From Aquabacter sp. L1I39 (GTDB taxonomy: Bacteria > Pseudomonadota > Alphaproteobacteria > Rhizobiales > Xanthobacteraceae), in NCBI RefSeq assembly GCF_017742835.1, contig NZ_CP072392.1, forward strand, positions 1,410,385 to 1,474,384: DNA of 64,000 nt, in the 5' to 3' direction. The first letter of the stretch is position 1, and each line of letters begins with the position of its first letter. Made by a program: the position numbers and the translations under genes. This document shows, piece after piece, positions 57,086-64,000 of the stretch. Under the pieces are notes generated by a model. That model was not told the origin of the DNA and searched no databases. It worked only from the letters and a program-made list of their open reading frames with translations.

Positions 57086-58354
57086 TCAGGAGGCGATGGC
57101 GAGTTCCTCGTCCGCGTCATCCTTGCCCACATCCACATTCTCGCCTTCCCATTTGGCGACCACGGTGGTGGCAAGGCCATTGCCGATGACGTTGGTGGCG
57201 GAGCGGCCCATGTCCAGGAACTGGTCGACGCCCAGGATCAGCAGCAGGCCGGCTGACGGCAGCTTGAACATCTCCAGCGTCGCGGCCACCACCACGAGGG
57301 AGCCACGCGGGACGGCGCCCATGCCCTTGGATGTGACCATGAGGGCAAGCAGCATGACGATCTGCTGGCTCCAGCTCAATTCGATGCCATAGGCCTGGGC
57401 GATGAAGAGCACGGCGAAGGTGCAATACATCATGGAGCCGTCCAGGTTGAACGAATAGCCGAGCGGCAGCACGAAGCTGACGATCTTCTCGCTCACCGGC
57501 ACCCGTTCCAGCTGGCGCATCATGGAAGGATAGGCCGCCTCGCTGGAGGCGGTGGTGAAGGCGACGATGAACGGCGCCCGCAGCAGCGACACCACCCGCA
57601 CCGCCGTCTTGCCGAGGAACAGGAAGCCGGCCCCGAACATCACGCACCACAGGATGGCAAGGCTCAGATAGAAGGAGGCCATGTACTTGCCATAGGTGAG
57701 CAGGATGCCTGGCCCGTGCTCCGTCACGATGGAGGCGATGGCCGCGAACACCGCGAGCGGCGCCAGCGACATCACATAGCCCGTGATCTTCAGGATCACG
57801 TGCGAGGCCTCCTCGATCAGCGCCACCAGCACGCGCGCCTTGTGCCCCACGGAGGCCGCCGCCACGCCGAAGAAGATGGAGAAGATGACGATCTGAAGCA
57901 CCTCGTTATTGGCCAGTGCCCCCACCGCGCTGCTAGGCACGGCATGCTTGATGAACTCATCGAGCGAGAAGGATCCCGCATGGATGCCGGAGGCCGCGTC
58001 CACCGGCGGCAGCGGCATGTTGAGGTCCTTGCCGGGAGCCAGGAGGTTCACCATCACCATGCCGATGAAGAGCGAGACCAGAGATGCGGTGATGAACCAC
58101 AGCATGGCTTTGCCGCCCACGCGGCCGATGGTCTTCATGTCGCCCATATGCGCCACGCCCGCCACCAATGAGGTGAACACCAGCGGCCCGATGATCATCT
58201 TCACGAGGCGCAGGAAGATCTCGGTGATGAGCGAGATGTGATTGGCGATATTCTCGGCGACCTTGGGCTCCGGCCAGAGAAGGTGGTTCGCGTATCCGAC
58301 GATCACGCCCAGGATGAGGGCGATAACGATATACAAGGTCAGCTTGTGCTTCAC
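57086..58354 (-). CDS. Dicarboxylate/amino acid:cation symporter (DAACS family)
   Basis: 422 residues with the GltPh/DctA fold. Eight membrane helices and two re-entrant hairpins include VPSSAVGALANNEVLQI (HP1 region), AFTTASSEAAYPSMMRQLE (the serine-rich tip), and the NMDGT-like FNLDGSMMYCTF and MVTSKGMGAVPRGSLVVVAAT (HP2). It takes up C4-dicarboxylates or acidic amino acids with protons or sodium. FNLDGS keeps the ion-site pattern. It is convergent with the AsmA gene; no dctBD genes are near. Confidence 0.93.
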   Translation of the reverse strand: MKHKLTLYIVIALILGVIVGYANHLLWPEPKVAENIANHISLITEIFLRLVKMIIGPLVFTSLVAGVAHMGDMKTIGRVGGKAMLWFITASLVSLFIGMVMVNLLAPGKDLNMPLPPVDAASGIHAGSFSLDEFIKHAVPSSAVGALANNEVLQIVIFSIFFGVAAASVGHKARVLVALIEEASHVILKITGYVMSLAPLAVFAAIASIVTEHGPGILLTYGKYMASFYLSLAILWCVMFGAGFLFLGKTAVRVVSLLRAPFIVAFTTASSEAAYPSMMRQLERVPVSEKIVSFVLPLGYSFNLDGSMMYCTFAVLFIAQAYGIELSWSQQIVMLLALMVTSKGMGAVPRGSLVVVAATLEMFKLPSAGLLLILGVDQFLDMGRSATNVIGNGLATTVVAKWEGENVDVGKDDADEELAIAS

Positions 58355-58828
58355 TCTGTCCCCCGTCCGCTCTATTTGCTTGAAAACTCACGCCTTTATG
58401 CTTGTGCGACCCACCTCGCCGCGGGTCGCCCCAGGAGAGAGGGAGGACAATCCTTGCAAAAGGGGGCGCAAGCCCACCCGTGGATGCGGTGGGCTTCTCC
58501 GAACGCCGGGCGCCCGCGCAAGCTGCGGCGGAACAATGAGTTTTCGAACAGCCTCCCGTTGGCAGCACCCTCGCACTTTGGCCGAAATGTGTCGAGGGTC
58601 TGTTCCAGGCATGGCAAGAGCCAAGCTGAGGACCTTGCAGGCAGGTACCCACAGACACAGGGAACCGCCGCAGCGGCTCGCATTGCCCATGGATCTGGTG
58701 TCCGTTCATCGAGAAATCAGAGGCTTAGCCTTACACTCCCTTAACGACGCCATGCCTCGCGCATGGACGTTCGGAAACACGACCGCTAAGATCGGCTGAC
58801 CCTGGATTTCCACCGAGGCGGAGCATCG
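58355..58828. other. Divergent intergenic region symporter / tamA
   Basis: 474 bases without a credible gene. It holds the hairpin at 58470-58496 and presumably promoters for both neighbours. Short frames on both strands lack any family character or ribosome site. Confidence 0.5.
58470..58496. other. Strong stem-loop
   Basis: AAGCCCACC-CGTGGATGC-GGTGGGCTT, nine perfect pairs, about 115 bases upstream of the symporter start and 330 before tamA. It may be part of a small RNA, a leader structure or a terminator of an unseen transcript. Confidence 0.4.
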
Positions 58829-60817
58829 TTGCGACCTACCCACCGGCGTCTGACGTCACGCAGCACTTCCGGCGAGGTCTTCGTCCGCCTCTCTTACGTC
58901 TTCCTCGTGGCCGCGGGGGCGAGCGCCCTGTTCTGCGCGTCTCCCGCCCGTGCCGACGATCCCACCTTCTTTGACCAGGCCATTGCCTGGTTCAATCCCG
59001 ATGCGGCGCAGAAGGAAGCCCCTGTCGCCGATGCGGTGCCTTATGACGTCTCGTTCGAGGTGACCGGAGACGGGGACGCCCGCTCTGCCGTGACACAGGC
59101 CTCGAACCTGGAGACCTTGCGCCGGGCCCCGCCCTCAGGGGCGGCCGGTCTCGTGCGCCGCGCCCTGGCGGACAATGACCGGATCGTCGCCGCCCTGTTC
59201 TCCCAGGGCTATTATGGCGGGCACCTGAAGATCACGGTGGCCGGCCGCCCGCCGGATGCGCCGGACGTGTTCGCCGCCGTCGATGCAGCCCGAAAGGCCG
59301 GGCCCGTCCCGGTGGTGGTGCGCGTGGAGACCGGCCCGCGCTTCACCTTCGGCGAGGTGCGCATCCTCGATGCCGCCACCCGCAAGCCCCTCCCCTCTCC
59401 CCCGACGCTGCGCAGCCTCAACCTGCTGACGGGCGAACCGGCGCGCTCCACCGCCGTGATCGCCGCCGAGGGGCGGATCGTGGCGCGCTTGCGGGACGAA
59501 GCCCATCCCTTCGCCAAGATCACGGCCAAGGACGTGGTGGCCGACCATGCCACCCGTACCCTCAATGTCACCTTCCTGGTTGCCCCCGGGCCGGTGGCCA
59601 CCTTCGGCCCGTTCACGGTCAGCGGCGCGCAAAGCCTGCCACCCAATTTCGTGCCCGAGCGCATCGACATCCGGCCCGGCGAACCGTTCTCCCCCGATCG
59701 CCTGGAACGCCTACGCCGGCGCCTGCTGACCTATGAAATCATCGGCTCCGTTCGCTTCATCGAGGCAGACCGGCTGAATGCCCGCGGGGAGTTGCCCATC
59801 GAGGTGCAGATCGGCGAGCGCAAGCCGCGCTATGTGGGCTTTTCGGCCAATTATTCCAACACCGACGGCTCCACCGCCAACGCCTTCTGGGGTCACCGCA
59901 ACCTGTTCGGTGGCGGCGAGACCTTGCGCCTCGACGCCCAGGCGTCCTGGTTCGGCGAGAAATCGGACGCGGTGCCCGATGCCGACCCCTTCGGCTACAA
60001 GGCTTCTGCCACCTTCATGAAGCCCGGCATCTTCACCCCCAATGACGACCTCGTCGCCCAGGCGTCGGTGCTGCGGGAAGTCACCAATGCCTATGTGCGC
60101 GAGGCCGTCACCTTCCTCGGCGGTGTACGGCACCGGTTCAACGATTATATGAGCCTCCAGGTGGGACTGGACCTGGAAGCCTCGAAGGTGGAGGACAGCG
60201 ACGGCTGGCGCGACTATCCCATTGCCGGCGTGCCGTTCGACTTCAATTTCGACAATACCGACAGCCTGCTCGACCCTTCCCGCGGCGTGCGGGCCAGCGC
60301 CACGGTGGAGCCCTTCGCCTATTTCGGCGGCGACGGCGCAGGTCCCGTTCTCATGAAAGCCTCGATTTCCACCTACAAGGCCCTGGACGAAGACAATCGC
60401 TTCATCCTCGCGGGCAAGGTGGCGGCGGGCTCCATCTTCGGAGCCCAGTACGAGAATGCCCCTCCGCAGCGGCTCTTCTATGTGGGTGGGGGAGGAACCT
60501 TGCGCGGCTACGAATACCAGGCGGCAAGCCCCCGCAACGCTCAGGGCATCATTGTCGGCGGCCTGAGCTTCTTCACCGCCTCCGCCGAGGCGCGCATCCG
60601 CATCACCGACACCATCGGCATCGTGCCCTTCTTCGATCTCGGCGCCGCCTTCGCCTCTGACGTGCCGGACTTCAGCAACCTGCAATATTCCTACGGCATC
60701 GGCCTGCGCTACTACACCGCCATCGGGCCGATCCGGCTCGACCTCGCCTTCCCCGGTGACGCACAGGTGGCCGGCACAAATTACGGGCTGTATGTCAGCC
60801 TGGGGCAGTCCTTCTGA
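58829..60817 (+). CDS. tamA: TamA, Omp85-family outer membrane translocation protein
   Basis: 662 residues. A signal peptide (hydrophobic stretch about 22-42, ends SPARADD) precedes three POTRA-like modules (about 55-330, e.g. VSFEVTGDGDARSAVTQASN, LTGEPARSTAVIAAEGRIVA). The Omp85 barrel (about 345-662) carries the lid-loop motif VGGGGTLRGYEYQ and ends in YGLYVSLGQSF with a terminal phenylalanine. TamA works with TamB in the envelope. The start is a TTG at 58829 with GGCGGAG six bases upstream; no closer ATG precedes the signal peptide. The next gene overlaps by one base. Confidence 0.93.
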   Translation: MRPTHRRLTSRSTSGEVFVRLSYVFLVAAGASALFCASPARADDPTFFDQAIAWFNPDAAQKEAPVADAVPYDVSFEVTGDGDARSAVTQASNLETLRRAPPSGAAGLVRRALADNDRIVAALFSQGYYGGHLKITVAGRPPDAPDVFAAVDAARKAGPVPVVVRVETGPRFTFGEVRILDAATRKPLPSPPTLRSLNLLTGEPARSTAVIAAEGRIVARLRDEAHPFAKITAKDVVADHATRTLNVTFLVAPGPVATFGPFTVSGAQSLPPNFVPERIDIRPGEPFSPDRLERLRRRLLTYEIIGSVRFIEADRLNARGELPIEVQIGERKPRYVGFSANYSNTDGSTANAFWGHRNLFGGGETLRLDAQASWFGEKSDAVPDADPFGYKASATFMKPGIFTPNDDLVAQASVLREVTNAYVREAVTFLGGVRHRFNDYMSLQVGLDLEASKVEDSDGWRDYPIAGVPFDFNFDNTDSLLDPSRGVRASATVEPFAYFGGDGAGPVLMKASISTYKALDEDNRFILAGKVAAGSIFGAQYENAPPQRLFYVGGGGTLRGYEYQAASPRNAQGIIVGGLSFFTASAEARIRITDTIGIVPFFDLGAAFASDVPDFSNLQYSYGIGLRYYTAIGPIRLDLAFPGDAQVAGTNYGLYVSLGQSF

Positions 60818-63800
60818 TGCGCGCCCTCCGTCTCGTTTCGCGCTCCCTGATCTCTCTCGCCATTTTCCTGGTGGGCTTCCTGCTGGCCGGCTTCGGCCTG
60901 ATCCAGACGCCCCCCGGCCGCGACATGGTGGCCTCGCTCGCCGGGCGCCTCGCATCCGGAGACGGACTGAGCGTGCGCATTGAGGGGCTGTCCGGCTTCA
61001 TCCCGTCCAACATGCGGGTGGCCAGCATCGATCTGTCCGATCCGGATGGCCCGTTCGCCCGCGTGGAGGGCCTCTCCCTCGCCTGGAGCCCGCTGGCCCT
61101 GCTTTCCGGCAGCGTCACGGTGGCCCTGGTAAGTGCGGAGCGCGTCACCGTCCAGCGCCAGCCCGACTTGCCGCCGCGCCCGGCGCAGGCGTCCTCGCAG
61201 TCCGGCTTTGCTCGCAACCTGCGGGTGATCGTAGACCGTATCGAGGCACCGGCGGTGGACCTTGATGAGCCCGTCTTCGGCCAGAAAGCCCGCTTCGGTT
61301 TCGAGGGCGGGCTCAAGATCGACGGTCTCGGACAAGGGCTGTCGCTGAACTTCAACCTCAACCGCCGGGATGCCGAAGGCTTTGCCGCCGGCACGGTGCG
61401 CTATGCCCCGGAGACGGCGGCACTCGACGTGGACATCACCGCCCGCGAGCCGGCGGGCGGCATCTTCGCGCGCCTTGCCGGCCTTGAGGGCCTTCCCGCC
61501 TTCGAGGCGCAAGTGAAGGGCGCGGGCACCCTGGATGCCTGGTCGGGCACGCTCGATGCCACCGCGGGCGACCTGGCGCATCTGGAAGGCTCCGCCTCGG
61601 TGCGCGCCCAGGATGGTGGCCGGGTGGTGCAACTGACCGCGCGCGGCGATGTGGGGCGGGCGCTGCCCAAGGCTTATTCCCGGCTGTTCGAAGGCGAAAG
61701 CGACCTGTCGAGCCGCATCGTCATGAAGGCGGACGGCGGCTTCCAGGTGGACGCGCTCGATTTGAGGTCCGCCGGCTTCAGCTTCTCCGCCCGCGGCGGC
61801 GTGCCCACGGACGGGCCGATCACCCTCACCTTCCAGGCCCGCACCGGCGCGGCGGACCGCTATTCCGCCCTGCTGCCGGGCCTTGCCTGGGACGAGGCCC
61901 GTCTGGACGGCGGGATTTCCGGCACCGTGCTTGAACCGCAGATGCAGATGCGGGTGAATGCCACCAAGGTGACGGGCTTCGGCTATGGCGCCGGGGCCCT
62001 CAAGGCCGAGGCGAGCGCCGTGCCCGACGGTGCCGGCACCTTCGCATTGAAGGTGGATGCCACCGGGGATGGCCTGTCCGCCAACGATCCCAAGGTCGCC
62101 GCAGCCCTGGGCCCGCAGGGAACGCTGGCCCTGCGCGGCGTACGATTGCGCGGCGAGGATCCTGTCCTCACCGAGGCAACGGTGCGCCTCTCCGGTATCG
62201 ACCTGCGCTTTGCAGGCAAGGCCGACCTCGCCAATATTGAGGGCCGGCTCGACGTGGCGCGCCTGGACCTCGCGGCCCTGTCCCCGTTCGCCGGGCGGCC
62301 ACTGGCCGGCCTTCTCGCCCTCACCGCCGACGTAAAGCGCACCGGTGCGGGCGGGGCGGTCGCCTTGTCGGTCAACGGCACAGCCCGCGACGTGACGACG
62401 GGCGATGCCACCCTCGACGGCTTGGCAGGCGGCGCCTCGCACTTCAAGGGCGGCCTGTCCGTTGCACCGGACGGCGCCGTCGCAGTGGACAATTTCACGG
62501 TCGACGCCACGGGCGCGGCCCTGGCGGTGAACGGCCGCATTGATGCGACCACCGCCGATCTTGCCGCGCAGCTCTCCTTGCCCGATCTCACGCGCCTGGA
62601 CGGGCGTCTGGAAGGGGCGGCGCAGGCAAAGGCCGCCTTCTCCGGTCGCCTCGCTTCCCTGGATATGACGGCTCAGGCCACCATCGCCCAAGGCAAGGCC
62701 ATGGGCCACGCCATCGAGGGCCTGGCCATCGACGTGGCCGCCAAGGATCTCACCGGACGGGTCTCCGGAACAGGCCAGCTCCAGGGTAAGGTCGGCGGTA
62801 AGGCCTCGCGCGGAACGCTCGCCTTCAGCACCGGGGCGGATGGATCACGGGCGCTGACGGGCCTCGACCTCGCCGTTGGCAGTGTCACCGCGCGCGGGGC
62901 CGTGACGCTCGCGCCCACGGGCCTTGCCACGGGGGACCTCACGCTGGTGGCGGGCGATCTCGCGGACATTTCCGCCTTGACCCTGACCGAGCTAGGAGGT
63001 CGGGCCGAAGGCACGGTCAGCCTCGACGCGCCGGGCGGCGTCCAGCGCGTGACCGTGCGCGGCACCTTCGCCAATCTCCTGGCCTCGGGCCAGCGGGTGG
63101 CCAATGCCCGCATCGACCTGTCCGTGACCGACCCGCGGGTATCGGCCGCCATCCAGGGCTCTGTGGATGCCACCGGCATCGAGGCCGGCACCCTTTCCAT
63201 CACCCGGGCGCGCCTCACCGCCCAGCCGGAAGGCCAAGGCACGCGGCTGGCGCTGGATGCGGATGCCCAGGGCGCGACGCTCACCACCCGTGCCCTGCTC
63301 GCCAGGCAGGGCGAGGCGCAGAGGCTGCGCGTGGATACGCTGCGGCTCGCCCGCGATCGCACCACCGCCACCCTGACCGCCCCCGCAACCCTGACTTATG
63401 AGGCGGGCAACACAACCCTCGACCGATTCGCCCTCGCCTTGTCCGGCGGCGGCAGCCTGACCGCACAGGGCCGCGCGGGCGATACCCTCGATCTGACGCT
63501 GGAAGCCCGCGCGGTGCCGCTGGCGCTCGCGGCGCTCGTGGATCCGACCCTCTCGCCGAGCGGCACGCTGGCCGCCAATGCCCGCATCACCGGCACGCCG
63601 GCTGCGCCCACCGGCCGCTACGATGTGACGGTGAACCGGGCCACCATGCCCCAGATCACGGCGGCGGGGGCCGGCCCCTTCGACTTCCGGGCCAATGGCA
63701 CCCTGGCGGATGGCCGGGCCAGCATCGCTTCCGCCCTGTCGGGACCGTCCCTGTCGGGGGTGACCATCAACGGCTTCATTCCTGTCTCCAATGGAGCGCT

Positions 63801-64000
63801 TGACCTGACCATTCGCGGCTCCGTGTCGCTGGCCATCGCCAATGCCATGCTCGCGACCTCGGGCGCGCGGGCTGCCGGAACGGCGGCGGTGGACCTGACC
63901 TTGCGCGGCACCCTGGAGGAACCGCGCGCCGGCGGCACGATCCGCATCAGCGGCGGGCGCTATGAGGACGCCATCCATGGCATCACGCTGGAGCGCATCC
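60817..64000 (+). CDS. tamB: TamB, translocation/lipid-transport protein, cut by window end
   Basis: The first 1061 residues are present; the DUF490 C-terminus lies outside. An N-terminal membrane helix (about 11-31, SLISLAIFLVGFLLAGFGLI) and TPPGRDMVASLAGRLAS, ALLSGSVTVALVSAERVTVQR are typical TamB openings. A very long run of beta-strand repeats follows, as in bridge-like lipid transfer proteins. With TamA it spans the periplasm and takes part in outer-membrane assembly and phospholipid supply. ATG 60817 overlaps the tamA stop (TGATG), so the two are translationally coupled. Confidence 0.95.
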   Translation, partial: MRALRLVSRSLISLAIFLVGFLLAGFGLIQTPPGRDMVASLAGRLASGDGLSVRIEGLSGFIPSNMRVASIDLSDPDGPFARVEGLSLAWSPLALLSGSVTVALVSAERVTVQRQPDLPPRPAQASSQSGFARNLRVIVDRIEAPAVDLDEPVFGQKARFGFEGGLKIDGLGQGLSLNFNLNRRDAEGFAAGTVRYAPETAALDVDITAREPAGGIFARLAGLEGLPAFEAQVKGAGTLDAWSGTLDATAGDLAHLEGSASVRAQDGGRVVQLTARGDVGRALPKAYSRLFEGESDLSSRIVMKADGGFQVDALDLRSAGFSFSARGGVPTDGPITLTFQARTGAADRYSALLPGLAWDEARLDGGISGTVLEPQMQMRVNATKVTGFGYGAGALKAEASAVPDGAGTFALKVDATGDGLSANDPKVAAALGPQGTLALRGVRLRGEDPVLTEATVRLSGIDLRFAGKADLANIEGRLDVARLDLAALSPFAGRPLAGLLALTADVKRTGAGGAVALSVNGTARDVTTGDATLDGLAGGASHFKGGLSVAPDGAVAVDNFTVDATGAALAVNGRIDATTADLAAQLSLPDLTRLDGRLEGAAQAKAAFSGRLASLDMTAQATIAQGKAMGHAIEGLAIDVAAKDLTGRVSGTGQLQGKVGGKASRGTLAFSTGADGSRALTGLDLAVGSVTARGAVTLAPTGLATGDLTLVAGDLADISALTLTELGGRAEGTVSLDAPGGVQRVTVRGTFANLLASGQRVANARIDLSVTDPRVSAAIQGSVDATGIEAGTLSITRARLTAQPEGQGTRLALDADAQGATLTTRALLARQGEAQRLRVDTLRLARDRTTATLTAPATLTYEAGNTTLDRFALALSGGGSLTAQGRAGDTLDLTLEARAVPLALAALVDPTLSPSGTLAANARITGTPAAPTGRYDVTVNRATMPQITAAGAGPFDFRANGTLADGRASIASALSGPSLSGVTINGFIPVSNGALDLTIRGSVSLAIANAMLATSGARAAGTAAVDLTLRGTLEEPRAGGTIRISGGRYEDAIHGITLERI

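Noticed and set aside
58388..58799. Short overlapping frames on both strands in the symporter/tamA gap
   Set aside because: No ribosome sites, no conserved-looking sequence, and they overlap each other on both strands.
60781..62709. 642-codon minus-strand frame opposite tamB
   Set aside because: Shadow of the tamB beta-repeat region; no motif.

Overview
The window is a continuous piece of a GC-rich alphaproteobacterial chromosome, most likely from the Hyphomicrobiales (Xanthobacter/Azorhizobium/Starkeya-like). Supporting signs are an RcdA adaptor gene, a three-gene transhydrogenase preceded by a 50-residue aa3-oxidase subunit IV-like protein, a biotin operon with bioZ in place of bioC/bioH, two DUF465 genes, DUF1192, and a cysteine-free ribosomal protein L31. 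No tRNA, rRNA, CRISPR array, insertion sequence or phage gene was seen. Both edges cut genes: sucC on the left and tamB on the right.

Region 1 (about 1.2-13.6 kb) is an oxalate island, almost all on the minus strand. It holds two formyl-CoA:oxalate CoA-transferases (frc) with a small PAS protein between them, oxalyl-CoA decarboxylase (oxc), a GntR regulator, a complete tripartite tricarboxylate transporter (tctCBA), an IclR regulator and, divergently, a PanE/ApbA-family reductase. Together they suggest uptake of oxalate, activation to oxalyl-CoA, then either decarboxylation to formyl-CoA (energy) or reduction to glyoxylate (carbon). Several clear inverted and direct repeats lie in the control regions.

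Region 2 (13.6-31.2 kb) is housekeeping and accessory: a YqaA membrane protein, glutamate synthase gltB/gltD (with a possible sigma-54 promoter), an ABC1-type atypical kinase, a copper-handling pair (DUF2946 plus a YcnI-PCuAC fusion), a LysR/tautomerase divergent pair, and the pntAa-pntAb-pntB operon.

Region 3 (31.3-48.9 kb) mixes single genes: a radical SAM protein, VOC and GNAT proteins, an ABC exporter, rpmE, rcdA, a quinone oxidoreductase, two membrane or PAS-linked GGDEF/EAL proteins, YqgE, an orphan DsbD-alpha-like protein beside a 1-Cys peroxiredoxin, two DUF465 peptides, a possible structured RNA, and an Uup-type ABC-F ATPase.

Region 4 (49.2-64 kb) contains the tightly overlapping biotin operon bioBFDAZ, followed by envelope genes: an AsmA-family protein, a dicarboxylate/amino-acid symporter on the opposite strand, and tamA-tamB.

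The whole window shows very strong GC bias, so long antisense reading frames (up to more than 1500 codons opposite gltB) are abundant and were treated as shadows.
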